Shown here: in pieces, positions 18,229 to 26,760 of the stretch | How the letters are laid out: each line of letters begins with the position of its first letter | Numbering within the stretch: the stretch's first letter is position 1 | Assembly (NCBI RefSeq): GCF_900115545.1 | Contig: NZ_FOWV01000002.1 | Coordinates: 372,001 to 436,000 of the forward strand | Source of the DNA: Ralstonia sp. NFACC01 | Lineage (GTDB): Bacteria > Pseudomonadota > Gammaproteobacteria > Burkholderiales > Burkholderiaceae | DNA length: 64,000 bases | Reading direction: 5' to 3' | Program-made: the position numbers and the translations under genes | The notes under the pieces: generated by a model | The model's database searches: none | The model's input: only the letters and a program-made list of their open reading frames with translations | Told to the model about the DNA's origin: nothing

Positions 18229-19188
18229 ATGCGAGTCAGTACCGCCCAATTCTTTGCAGCGTCTTCCGCTTCGATGCAGAACACGCAATCGAACCTGCTC
18301 ACGTTGCAGCAGCAGATTGCGAGCGGCATCGCGCTCAACAGCGCGGGCGACAACCCCAGCGCGTTTGGTCAAATGGCGCAACTGCAGCAAACGCAGGATG
18401 CCAACGATCAATACCAAGCCAATCGCGACGCCACCGACGCGCGTCTGACCAACGTGTCTTCCGCGCTGACCAACCTGGTGACCACGCTGCAGCAGGGCAA
18501 GCAGACATTGGTGGGTGCCAACACCTCGCTGATGACGGATTCGCAACGCATTGGTGTGCTGGCGCAGGTCAAGCAGCAGTACCAGCAGCTGCTGTCGACG
18601 GCCAACCAGCGCGATGCCTCGGGCGTGGCCCTGTTTGGCGGCGCCAACGGCACGACCGATCCTTTCACCAACACCAGTGGTTCGGTGCAGTACGTTGGCA
18701 GCGGCCAGCCGCCCACGGTGCAGGTATCCCAGAACATTTCGATGCCGAATTCGGTGTCGGGTGATTCGGTGTTTGTGCGCATCCCCAACTCGGATCCGTC
18801 CAACCCGAACACCAACCAGAGCATCTTCAAGACGTACGAGAACCTGATCTCGGCGCTGTCAACCCCGATCAACGCGGCCACCCAGGCCACGGACGTCGCG
18901 AACCTGCAAAAGGCCGTGCAAACGGCGCAGGGCAATCTGGACAATGCTTATCAGGTCGCCCTGCAAGCGCAGGTGACGGTGGGCACGCAGCAAGCGCAGA
19001 TCACCACGCTCAACAGCAGCGGCTCGAACTACGGCGAGCAGTTGAAGGAGCAGATCTCGAAGCTCCAATCGGTGGATTACACCACCGCCATTTCGCAGTT
19101 TTCTCAGCAGCAGGTGTCGCTGCAGGCCGCGCAGAAGACGTTCACGGCCATGCAGGGCATGTCGCTGTTCCAGTACATCAATCCTTGA
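18229..19188 (+). CDS. flgL: FlgL, hook-filament junction protein 3
   Basis: The 319-residue protein has a flagellin-like N-terminus with MRVSTAQFFAASSASMQNTQ and LLTLQQQIASGIALNSAGDN, typical of FlgL, and ends in KTFTAMQGMSLFQYINP. It forms the second junction layer and is a FlgN client. It lies 66 bases after flgK, probably on the same transcript. Confidence 0.95.
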   Translation: MRVSTAQFFAASSASMQNTQSNLLTLQQQIASGIALNSAGDNPSAFGQMAQLQQTQDANDQYQANRDATDARLTNVSSALTNLVTTLQQGKQTLVGANTSLMTDSQRIGVLAQVKQQYQQLLSTANQRDASGVALFGGANGTTDPFTNTSGSVQYVGSGQPPTVQVSQNISMPNSVSGDSVFVRIPNSDPSNPNTNQSIFKTYENLISALSTPINAATQATDVANLQKAVQTAQGNLDNAYQVALQAQVTVGTQQAQITTLNSSGSNYGEQLKEQISKLQSVDYTTAISQFSQQQVSLQAAQKTFTAMQGMSLFQYINP

Positions 19189-19255
19189 TGCGGCGCGGTC
19201 GGGCGGGCGGAGGGCGCGGCGTATCATGTCGGCTCACCTACCGTCAGGACTGGTC

Positions 19256-19999
19256 ATGCCCATCCAGTATCTTCGCCGCCTGACCAGCCCGGAACGCTCA
19301 GAGGATGCCAACCGGCGCCTCGGTCAGTCGCTGGCCTTCGTGGCGGGCGCCGCCAACGCAGGCGGATTCCTCGCGGTCAAGCAGTACACCTCCCACATGT
19401 CCGGCATCGTCTCGGCGATGGCCGACTCGCTTGTGCTGGGCGATATCGTCCTCGTGCTTGCCGGCTTTGCTTCGCTGCTGGCATTCCTTTGCGGTGCCGC
19501 CTGCACGGCGGTGCTCGTCAACTGGGGCCGCCGGCGCAGCACGCAGAGCGAATTCGCGTTGCCGCTCATGCTCGAGGCCGCGCTGCTGTTGCTCTTCGGC
19601 CTGATGGGCACGTCGCTTGGGCAATACCGGGTCGTGTTCGTGCCGGCCACCGTGGCACTGCTGTGTTTCCTGATGGGGCTGCAGAACGCCATCATCACCA
19701 AGATTTCGAAAGCGGAAATCCGCACCACGCACGTGACTGGCCTGGCCACCGATATCGGCATCGAAATCGGCAAGGCGATCTACTGGAACCACGGGCACCG
19801 CAACCTGCCGGCCGTTGTGGCCAATCGGCCCAAGCTGCGACTGCTGGCGTCATTGCTGGGGATGTTCTTCGTGGGCGGCGTGGCGGGCGCGTTGGGCTTC
19901 AAGCATCTGGGCTATGCCGCCACGATTCCGCTGGCGTCCATCCTGATGCTATTGGCCGTTGTGCCGGTGGTGGATGATCTGCTGGCGCGCCGTCGGTGA
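19256..19999 (+). CDS. YoaK/DUF1275 family membrane protein
   Basis: The 247-residue multi-pass membrane protein has the family signature near the start (LAFVAGAANAGGFLAVKQYT SHMSG, read in two parts) and TTHVTGLATDIGIEIGK in the middle, with about six hydrophobic segments. DUF1275 proteins are of unknown function, possibly transporters. The start at 19256 has AGGA six bases upstream; an in-frame ATG at 19226 has a badly spaced site. It is just downstream of flgL but unlikely to be flagellar. Confidence 0.85.
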   Translation: MPIQYLRRLTSPERSEDANRRLGQSLAFVAGAANAGGFLAVKQYTSHMSGIVSAMADSLVLGDIVLVLAGFASLLAFLCGAACTAVLVNWGRRRSTQSEFALPLMLEAALLLLFGLMGTSLGQYRVVFVPATVALLCFLMGLQNAIITKISKAEIRTTHVTGLATDIGIEIGKAIYWNHGHRNLPAVVANRPKLRLLASLLGMFFVGGVAGALGFKHLGYAATIPLASILMLLAVVPVVDDLLARRR

Positions 20000-20042
20000 G
20001 CGGGGCCCGGCTGCATAGGCCTGGGCGCGGGCGGCGCTTCCC

Positions 20043-21284
20043 TCAGGCCATTTCCCGCCGGCATACCTCGTGCAGCGTATTGAGGCGCCGCTCCGGATTG
20101 ACCACGAATGGATTCGTTTCGTCCCAGGCGTAGCCCGCCAGGATGGCGCTGATCATGCGGCGAATGCCTGGCGAGTGGCGCGGGTGGAAGATGATGTCCT
20201 GTAACTCGCCCGAGTACCACCGGTCAACGAAGGCCCGGAACGTATCGACACCCTTGCGTAGCGGCTTGTCGTAATCGGCAAGCCAATCGACGGTTTCGCC
20301 GTTGAGTTGGCGTACGAGGACGCGCGTTGCCAGGTCTGCCGAGCGCAATGCGATCGTTACGCCTGACGAGAACACCGGGTCCAGGAACTCGCCCGCATTG
20401 CCCAGCAACGCATAGCCTGGCCCATAGAGGCGCTCTACATTGGCCGCGTAGCCACCGATCTGTCGCACGGGCATGAGGAACGGCGCGTCGCCAATCAGCG
20501 CTGCAATATTCGGTTCGGCCTGGATCAGCTTGCGCAAGGTCGCTTCGCGCTCTGCCTCTGGCACATCGAGGAAACTCGCTTCGGCTACGCAGCCGACTGA
20601 CGAGCGGCCGTTGGCCAGCGGGATCATCCAGTACCAGACGTCGCGCCGCTCCGGGTGAACGGCGATGCAGATCTTGTCGCGATCGGTGCTACCGGCAGGC
20701 AAGGCGTCGCGCACGTGTGTGAACAGCGCGGCACGCGTTGGCATGCGGGTGGGCGCTTCAAGATTGAGCAGGCGTGGTAGCACACGGCCAAAACCGCTGG
20801 CGTCTAGCACGAAGCGGGCGTGTACGGCATACGCGTTTCCAGCTTCGTCTTCTACCTCCAGCACAGGCGCATCGCCCGGCTGCATCGTGCGCACAGTGTG
20901 ACCAAAGCGAACGTCGGCGCCTTGTTCGGCGGCGCTTTTAATCAATGTTTGATCAAACACCGCACGTTCAACCTGATACGTCGTGCCCCAGCCAGCGGAA
21001 TGCTTGTCTCGGAAATCGAAGGACGCGTGCTTGTCCTGATGTACGAAATACGCCCCGTTCTTGTACTGGAATCCTGCTTCCACAACGGCTTGCAGCATGC
21101 CCGCCGCTTCAAGGTAGGCCATGCTTTGGGGCAGCAAGCTTTCGCCAATGGAGAAGCGCGGGAAATGCTGGCGTTCGAGCACCAGCACGTTGTGGCCGGC
21201 CTTTCGCAGCAAGGCCGCAGCAACAGCACCGGAGGGGCCGGCGCCGATGATGGCGACGTCGACGTGTGTTGCTTCAGCGGTCAT
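20043..21284 (-). CDS. FAD-dependent oxidoreductase (halogenase/geranylgeranyl-reductase-like)
   Basis: This protein has 413 residues. The N-terminal Rossmann motif is VDVAIIGAGPSGAVAAALLR. FPRFSIGESLLPQSMAYLEA is the block shared by tryptophan-halogenase-like and geranylgeranyl-reductase-like flavoproteins, and GYALLGNAGEFLDPVFSSGV is the second FAD motif. The halogenase Lys/WxWxIP signature is only partly present (WYWMIPLANG), so a redox role is more likely than halogenation. It overlaps the upstream ketoreductase by ATGA, so the pair is translationally coupled. Similar pairs occur in aryl-polyene-type pigment clusters; here no other such genes are nearby. Confidence 0.8.
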   Translation of the reverse strand: MTAEATHVDVAIIGAGPSGAVAAALLRKAGHNVLVLERQHFPRFSIGESLLPQSMAYLEAAGMLQAVVEAGFQYKNGAYFVHQDKHASFDFRDKHSAGWGTTYQVERAVFDQTLIKSAAEQGADVRFGHTVRTMQPGDAPVLEVEDEAGNAYAVHARFVLDASGFGRVLPRLLNLEAPTRMPTRAALFTHVRDALPAGSTDRDKICIAVHPERRDVWYWMIPLANGRSSVGCVAEASFLDVPEAEREATLRKLIQAEPNIAALIGDAPFLMPVRQIGGYAANVERLYGPGYALLGNAGEFLDPVFSSGVTIALRSADLATRVLVRQLNGETVDWLADYDKPLRKGVDTFRAFVDRWYSGELQDIIFHPRHSPGIRRMISAILAGYAWDETNPFVVNPERRLNTLHEVCRREMA

Positions 21285-22012
21285 CAGATCATGCCTCCGT
21301 TTACGCCAATCACTTGTCGCGTCACATACGACGCTGCGTCCGACATCAGGAAGCCGACCACGGAAGCCACTTCTGCGGGTTGGCCGACACGTTGCATCGG
21401 CACGGCTTGCAGGGCTTGGTCGATGTGTTCCAGGTGGGCCAGCATGTCGGTTTCGATCAACCCGGGTGCCACGCAGTTGACGGTGATGTGGCGCGAGGCA
21501 AGCTCCACTGCCAGTGCCTTGGTGGCACCGATCAGGCCGGCCTTGGCCGCGCTGTAATTGACCTGCCCGCGGTTGCCCATCACACCCGAGACGGACGCTA
21601 TGGTGACGATGCGTCCGCCCTTGCGCGCACGCACCATCGGCATGGTCAGGGGGTGCACAACGTTGTAGAAACCGTCCAGGCCGGTTTCAAGAACGATGTC
21701 CCAGTCTTCGTCGGTCAGGGCGGGGAAGGCAGCGTCACGTGTGACGCCTGCGCTGAGGACGATGCCGTAGTAGGCACCGTGTGCTTCAAGGTCCGCGTTG
21801 AGTTGTGTGCGGCAGGCGTCGCGATCGCGCACGTCGAACTGCAGCACGCGGGCAATGCCGCCCTTTGCCTGGATGTCTGCGACGATGGCATCGGCCTCTG
21901 CACGGCTGCTGCGGCAATGCACGGAAACGTCAAACCCGTCGGATGCCAGTTGATAGGCGATGGCGCGGCCAATACCGCGGCTCGCGCCCGTCACAAGAAC
22001 ACGGCGGCTCAT
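21284..22012 (-). CDS. fabG: FabG-like 3-oxoacyl-ACP reductase (SDR)
   Basis: The 242-residue short-chain dehydrogenase has the NAD(P)-binding motif RRVLVTGASRGIGRAIAYQL. The catalytic Ser is in VTIASVSGVMG, and Tyr and Lys lie in NYSAAKAGLIG. The C-terminal VNCVAPGLIETDML block and FLMSDAASYVTRQVIGVNGG are typical of FabG paralogues. It lies 85 bases downstream of fliR on the same strand and overlaps the oxidoreductase start. A secondary-metabolite FabG rather than the housekeeping enzyme is likely, since acp, fabD and fabF are absent. Confidence 0.85.
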   Translation of the reverse strand: MSRRVLVTGASRGIGRAIAYQLASDGFDVSVHCRSSRAEADAIVADIQAKGGIARVLQFDVRDRDACRTQLNADLEAHGAYYGIVLSAGVTRDAAFPALTDEDWDIVLETGLDGFYNVVHPLTMPMVRARKGGRIVTIASVSGVMGNRGQVNYSAAKAGLIGATKALAVELASRHITVNCVAPGLIETDMLAHLEHIDQALQAVPMQRVGQPAEVASVVGFLMSDAASYVTRQVIGVNGGMI

Positions 22013-22097
22013 ATGGTGAGACTCCCTTGAAGATCGTTCGGCTGAATACCGCGATCATCGCATGAGCCGGGGGCTTGCCCGCGCGAGCGGTAGACGC

Positions 22098-22892
22098 TTA
22101 CCGCGGCAGCGTACTGAACTGGCTGAACGCCCGCCCACCCAAATCCAGCGCATCCATCACAGACCGCTCCACCACCGGCGCCAGCGACGTCATCATCACC
22201 ATGACCAGCATCAGCCCCACCACGAGCGTGGCGGCGATGCCCACGGCAAACGGGTTGAGCGCCTGTGCCGTGCGGGAGAGCACGGCAAAGCCGAGGTTGA
22301 CGATCATCATGATCGCGATGATGGGCAGGGCGATGCGCAGGGCCAGCGCGAAGACGATCGTGCCGCCCCCGGCCAGCGTCTGCCAGCCCGAATTGGCCAG
22401 CGGCGACGCTGAGACGGGCAGGGCGGTGAAGCTGTCGAACAGGGCGTGCAGCAGCACGAGATGGCCGTCACCTGCAATGAACGCGGTAACGGCCGTGAGG
22501 CTGAGGAAGCGGCCGAGGAGCATGCTGCTCTCGGTTTGCGTTGGGTCGAGCAGCGAGGCGAAACCCAGGCCTATCTGCACCGACATCACTTCGCCGGCAC
22601 CGCTGATGGCCGAGAACACAAGCTGCACGCAAAAGCCCAGCGCCAGCCCGATCAACACCTGCACCAGCGTGATCCACAGCCCTTCGTATGAGCCCACCGA
22701 CAGGCCTGCGGGCACCGGCAGCATGGGCGCCAGCGCCACCGTGATGACCACGCCAAATGCCACCTTGATCGACGTCGGGATCTCGGTGTTGGCAAACGGG
22801 GGTGCAATGGCGATAAACGCCAGCACGCGCACCAGCGGCCACCAGTACATGGCGATCCAGCCGTTGAGCTGCGTGGCGGTGAATTGGATCAT
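22098..22892 (-). CDS. fliR: FliR, flagellar export gate protein
   Basis: The 264-residue membrane protein has six to seven hydrophobic segments. MIQFTATQLNGWIAMYWWPL, VRVLAFIAIAPPFANTEIPT and IGLALGFCVQLVFSAISGAG are the conserved FliR blocks. With FliP and FliQ it makes the export channel in the inner membrane. It is the last flagellar gene of the fliLMNOPQR run. Confidence 0.96.
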   Translation of the reverse strand: MIQFTATQLNGWIAMYWWPLVRVLAFIAIAPPFANTEIPTSIKVAFGVVITVALAPMLPVPAGLSVGSYEGLWITLVQVLIGLALGFCVQLVFSAISGAGEVMSVQIGLGFASLLDPTQTESSMLLGRFLSLTAVTAFIAGDGHLVLLHALFDSFTALPVSASPLANSGWQTLAGGGTIVFALALRIALPIIAIMMIVNLGFAVLSRTAQALNPFAVGIAATLVVGLMLVMVMMTSLAPVVERSVMDALDLGGRAFSQFSTLPR

Positions 22893-22925
22893 CGTTGATT
22901 TGGCGGCTGCGTCAGCTAGGTGTCG

Positions 22926-23195
22926 TCAATTCACGTAGTTGGGGATATTGGTCAGCACGCCGCGCGTGTAGTCGACGATCACGGCGACGATCCACGGGCC
23001 GGCCAGCACCATCGTGGCCGCGACGGCCAGCAGCTTGGGGATGAACGACAGCGTCTGCTCGTTGAGCTGCGTGGCGGCCTGGAACACGGCCACCAGCAGG
23101 CCGACGACGAGCGACACCAGCAACATCGGCGCGCCCACCATCATCGCGACCTGCATGGCCTGTCGGGCCATATCCAGAACGTACTCGGGTGTCAT
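22926..23195 (-). CDS. fliQ: FliQ, flagellar export gate protein
   Basis: This protein has 89 residues, the typical FliQ length. Two hydrophobic helices are present (AMQVAMMVGAPMLLVSLVVG and VAATMVLAGPWIVAVIVDYT) and FQAATQLNEQTLSFIPKLLA is the family signature. It is part of the FliPQR core channel. Confidence 0.96.
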   Translation of the reverse strand: MTPEYVLDMARQAMQVAMMVGAPMLLVSLVVGLLVAVFQAATQLNEQTLSFIPKLLAVAATMVLAGPWIVAVIVDYTRGVLTNIPNYVN

Positions 23196-23214
23196 GTCGG
23201 TTTCCTATCGGCGC

Positions 23215-23964
23215 TCATTGCACAAAGCTCTGCGCCAGCGAGCCCAGCAGCAGGTGCCAGCCATCCACCAGCACGAACAGCATGATCTTGAACGGCAGCG
23301 AGAAGATCGACGGCGTCACCATCATCATCCCCATCGACATCAGAACGGCTGCCACCACGATGTCGATCACCAGGAACGGGATGAAGATGGCAAAGCCGAT
23401 CTGGAACGCGCTCTTCAGCTCGCTGGTGACGAAGGCTGGAATGAGCGCGCGCATGGGCGTCTGCTCGGGCGATGCAATGGCCGGCATGTTGCCCATCTTG
23501 ACGAACAGGGCGAGGTCCGGCTCGCGCGTCTGCTTGAGCATGAACTGGCGCAGCGGCGTGGCGGCCGTATCCATGGCCTGTTCAACGGTGATCTTGTTGT
23601 CACGCAGCGGCACGTAGGCGTCGGTGTAGACCTTGTCGAGCACCGGCGACATGACGAAGAACGTGAGGAACAGCGCCAGCCCGATCAGCACTTGATTGGG
23701 CGGCGTGGTTTGCGTGCCCAGCGCGTGGCGCAGCAATGACAGCACGATGATGATGCGGGTGAAGCTGCTCATCATCAGAATGATCGCTGGCAGAAACCCG
23801 AGTGACGTCAGGAAGACCAGCGTCTGGACGGGCAGCGAATAGCTTTGGCCCCCAGCGGTGCCCGTGAGCAGCGGCAGGCCGGGTTGCGCCTGTGCGAATA
23901 CGGCGGGCGCGGCGCCCAGCAGGGCCATTGCTATCAGGCAGCGGAAGAAGGTGCGCGCGTTCAT
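23215..23964 (-). CDS. fliP: FliP, flagellar export gate protein
   Basis: The 249-residue precursor has a cleavable signal peptide, as FliP proteins do. Family blocks include [56 protein letters not shown] and [20 protein letters not shown]. It forms the core of the export gate. It overlaps fliO by four bases. Confidence 0.97.
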   Translation of the reverse strand: MNARTFFRCLIAMALLGAAPAVFAQAQPGLPLLTGTAGGQSYSLPVQTLVFLTSLGFLPAIILMMSSFTRIIIVLSLLRHALGTQTTPPNQVLIGLALFLTFFVMSPVLDKVYTDAYVPLRDNKITVEQAMDTAATPLRQFMLKQTREPDLALFVKMGNMPAIASPEQTPMRALIPAFVTSELKSAFQIGFAIFIPFLVIDIVVAAVLMSMGMMMVTPSIFSLPFKIMLFVLVDGWHLLLGSLAQSFVQ

Positions 23965-24362
23965 TCCGACTTCCCCGTCAGATGACGCTTGAGCTGGATG
24001 GACAGCGCGTCGGCAAAGCGGGGCGGCTTGCCGGAGCCCGAAGTGCCGTCACCGGAATGATCGTCCGGCGTGGAGGCGGCTTCAGCGGGGCGCGGCAGCG
24101 TGTGGAGCGTCTGCACGTGCTGCTGAGTGACGCCCAACACGAGCCATGTGCCCTCCACATCGACGACGACGATCTTCTCGCGGGCGCCCAGCATCTGCTG
24201 CGCGACCACGGTGATCACCTGGCTGCGGCGCCGGCCTAAACCTGCGGGGCCCATGCCCGCGCGCTGCTGCAGACGGCGCAGCAGCCAGCCGGCCGCCACG
24301 ATCATCGCCAACACTACAAACAGCCCGCCTAGCGTGCGGGCCCAATCAACTGCATGGTTCAT
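23961..24362 (-). CDS. fliO: FliO, export gate assembly protein
   Basis: The 133-residue protein has one N-terminal membrane segment ([20 protein letters not shown]) and a small cytoplasmic SpoA-like region ([38 protein letters not shown]). FliO stabilises FliP during gate assembly. It overlaps fliP by four bases and lies 68 bases from fliN. Confidence 0.93.
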   Translation of the reverse strand: MNHAVDWARTLGGLFVVLAMIVAAGWLLRRLQQRAGMGPAGLGRRRSQVITVVAQQMLGAREKIVVVDVEGTWLVLGVTQQHVQTLHTLPRPAEAASTPDDHSGDGTSGSGKPPRFADALSIQLKRHLTGKSE

Positions 24363-24430
24363 TTCAACACCTTGCCCGGGGGGAGCACTGGTTGCTGTCA
24401 GGGTGCCGATTGACGGCGTACTTGTGTGGC

Positions 24431-24883
24431 TTATCGGTTCAACTTACGGATACGTTCCGACGGCGTGATGATGTCGGTGAGGCGGATACCGAACTTCTCG
24501 TTGACCACCACCACTTCACCTTGGGCGATCAGGTAGCCGTTGACAAGTACATCCATCGGCTCACCGGCCAGTGCGTCGAGTTCTACCACCGAACCTTGCG
24601 CGAGCTGCAGCAGGTTCTTGATGGGCACCTTGGTGCGACCCAGCTCCACCGTCAACTGCACGGGGATGTCCAGGATCATGTCGATGTCGTTGCGTTGGGC
24701 GCCGCCCAGGCCGTCTGCCGTCAGGGGCTTGAACACCGGGTTGGATTCGGCGGCGGGCGCAGCCGCCGGCGGGTTTGCCGCGGCACGCTGCGCGGCTTCC
24801 AGGGCCATGGCCTCTTCCATCGTCATCTCGACATCGATGTCGTCGGCGTTGGCTTCGGGGTTCATGGTCGGTTCAGTTGTCAT
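24431..24883 (-). CDS. fliN: FliN, C-ring switch protein
   Basis: The 150-residue protein has an acidic, Ala/Pro-rich N-terminal half. The C-terminal SpoA domain contains DIMLDIPVQLTVELGRTKVP, LLQLAQGSVVELDALAGEPM and GEVVVVNEKFGIRLTDIITP. It forms the lower C-ring with FliM and binds FliH. It overlaps fliM by 11 bases. Confidence 0.96.
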   Translation of the reverse strand: MTTEPTMNPEANADDIDVEMTMEEAMALEAAQRAAANPPAAAPAAESNPVFKPLTADGLGGAQRNDIDMILDIPVQLTVELGRTKVPIKNLLQLAQGSVVELDALAGEPMDVLVNGYLIAQGEVVVVNEKFGIRLTDIITPSERIRKLNR

Positions 24884-25883
24884 CGTCAGACTCCGTGGCA
24901 GCCTCGCTGCCGCTCATATTCAGCATGCGGTTGACCCGCAGTGCGTATTGGCCGTTGAACGTGCCGTAGTTGCATTCCATGACGGGCACACCGTCTACCT
25001 TGGCGGTCACGCAGTCATCCAGCTCCAGCGGAATGACGTCGCCGACCTTCATGTTCAGGATGTCTGACACCTGCACCTTGGCCGTAGCGAGGTCGGCAAT
25101 CAGCTCCACCTCGGCGGTCTGCACCTGTTGCGACAGCAGCCGCAGCCAGCGCTTGTCCACTTCCAGCGCTTCGCCCTGGATGGCGGAGGTGAGCCGGTCG
25201 CGGATCGGCTCGATCATGGTGTACGGCATGCAGATGTGCACGTCGCCGCCGTTGTTGCCAAGCTCAATGCTGAAACTGGTGGTGATCACCACTTCATTGG
25301 GCGTGGCCACGTTGGCGAACTCGGTGTGCATTTCCATGCGCAGGAATTCGAAATCGATCGGATAGACCGGCTGCCACGCCTTGGCGTAGTGCTCGAAGAC
25401 GAGGTGCAGCATGCGCTGGATGATGCGCTGCTCCACGTCGGTAAAGTCGCGGCCTTCCACGCGCATGTGGAAGCGCCCGTCGCCACCGAACAGGTTGTCG
25501 ACCACCAGGAAGATCAGGTTGGGGTCGAACACGAACAGCGCCGTGCCACGCAGCGGCTTGACGTGCACAAGGTTGAGCGAAGTCGGCACCACCAGGTTGC
25601 GGATGAACTCGCTGTACTTCTGCACCTTCACCGGCCCGACGGAAATCTCCGCATTGCGCCGCATGAAGTTGAACAGCCCGATGCGCCAGTTGCGCGCAAA
25701 CCGCTCGTTGATGATTTCCAGCGTGGGCATGCGCCCACGGACGATGCGCTCCTGCGAGCCCAGGTTGTACGAGCGTATGCCCGAGGGGTCGGCGGCTTCG
25801 ACGGGGTCGTCGTCCGCGTCATCGGACACGCCCTTCAGGAGCGCGTCGATTTCCTCCTGGGAAAGAAACTCTTCCTTGAGCAT
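24873..25883 (-). CDS. fliM: FliM, C-ring switch protein
   Basis: This protein has 336 residues. The N-terminal CheY-P-binding segment is FLSQEEIDALLKGVSDD. The middle domain has RGRMPTLEIINERFARNWRI and LVHVKPLRGTALFVFDPNLI, and the C-terminal SpoA domain has AEVELIADLATAKVQVSDIL. It switches rotation on CheY-P binding. It lies one base beyond the fliL stop, within the operon. Confidence 0.97.
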   Translation of the reverse strand: MLKEEFLSQEEIDALLKGVSDDADDDPVEAADPSGIRSYNLGSQERIVRGRMPTLEIINERFARNWRIGLFNFMRRNAEISVGPVKVQKYSEFIRNLVVPTSLNLVHVKPLRGTALFVFDPNLIFLVVDNLFGGDGRFHMRVEGRDFTDVEQRIIQRMLHLVFEHYAKAWQPVYPIDFEFLRMEMHTEFANVATPNEVVITTSFSIELGNNGGDVHICMPYTMIEPIRDRLTSAIQGEALEVDKRWLRLLSQQVQTAEVELIADLATAKVQVSDILNMKVGDVIPLELDDCVTAKVDGVPVMECNYGTFNGQYALRVNRMLNMSGSEAATESDDDN

Positions 25884-25884
25884 G

Positions 25885-26382
25885 TCACTGGATCACAAAG
25901 TTGGTGAACAAGACGTCTGCGACGGGTGATTCCTTGCCGACAGCCTTGAAGACGTGTTCGCACAGTTCAACGATTTCCTTGGACAGCTTGACCTTGCCCT
26001 CCGCCGGGTACAGCTCGGTGGGCGTCTTGCTGGCCAGCAGCATCAGGACCTTGCTGCGCAGCTCAGGCGTGTAGGCCTTGATCTCTTCTTCGGCATGCTT
26101 GTCGAAGCTCTTGAATGTGATGCCGATCTGCAGATAACGGTCGTTGCCTTCCTCGGGCTGCAGATTGACGGTCAGGGTTTCCATGGCCACGAACACCGGC
26201 TCTTTGGGCTTGGGCGGTGCAGCGGGGCCGGATGCGGCGTGGTTGCCGCCTCCGAGAAAGAACCAGGCAGCGCCGCCGCCCATGCCGACGAGCAGGAGCA
26301 CGATCAGGATGATCAGCAGCAGCTTGGTAGAGCCGCCCTTTGCTGGGGCGGGGGCGGTAGTGGCGGCAGCGGCTTCGGCCAT
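25885..26382 (-). CDS. fliL: FliL, stator-associated membrane protein
   Basis: The 165-residue single-pass protein has an Ala-rich cytoplasmic N-terminus, a membrane helix (LLLIILIVLLLVGMGGGAAW) and a periplasmic SPFH-like domain (FVAMETLTVNLQPEEGNDRY, LQIGITFKSFDKHAEEEIKA). It supports stator function. The start at 26382 matches the family; the longer frame upstream has no FliL-like sequence. It is the first gene of the fliLMNOPQR operon. Confidence 0.94.
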   Translation of the reverse strand: MAEAAAATTAPAPAKGGSTKLLLIILIVLLLVGMGGGAAWFFLGGGNHAASGPAAPPKPKEPVFVAMETLTVNLQPEEGNDRYLQIGITFKSFDKHAEEEIKAYTPELRSKVLMLLASKTPTELYPAEGKVKLSKEIVELCEHVFKAVGKESPVADVLFTNFVIQ

Positions 26383-26760
26383 GGGGATCACTCGGGGACT
26401 AAGGGGGGGGTGGGCTTTCCCGGCTCGCATCGCGCAACACACCGTAAAACAACGCAAAGCACAGAGTCGGGTTCTCGGATGGCATTCTTCCCCACCTGTG
26501 TCCAGCTCATTCCAGCAAGAAACGCGGTCAATCCCGCTTATCTCGGGCGTTTGCGATGTGCAGGGTCGGGCGGTGCGTACACAAAAAGTGGTTTTTAAAG
26601 CACTTTCATGTGCCAATGATGTTGCATCGCGCGCCTTGGCGCCCGCCCCGGGTGGCCAGTTCCGCCGCAAAAGTGACGTTGGCCCGAAAGATTTGCCCGT
26701 GCGTGCCGTTGTAATGGAGGAACGCGCCGGCACGTCCCGGCCCTGCATACCTGCGTTGCC
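26383..26760. promoter_or_regulatory. Divergent fliL / GGDEF-EAL control region
   Basis: About 380 bases with no gene. It must hold the fliL operon promoter and the promoter for the PAS-GGDEF-EAL gene. A G-rich run follows the fliL start, and a AAGTG-N10-CACTT inverted repeat lies near 26586-26606. No good sigma-28 match was found. Confidence 0.45.

Noticed and set aside
20043-21284. Tryptophan halogenase
   Set aside because: The FAD-binding blocks fit, but the full WxWxIP signature is not intact (WYWMIPL), so halogenation is not claimed.
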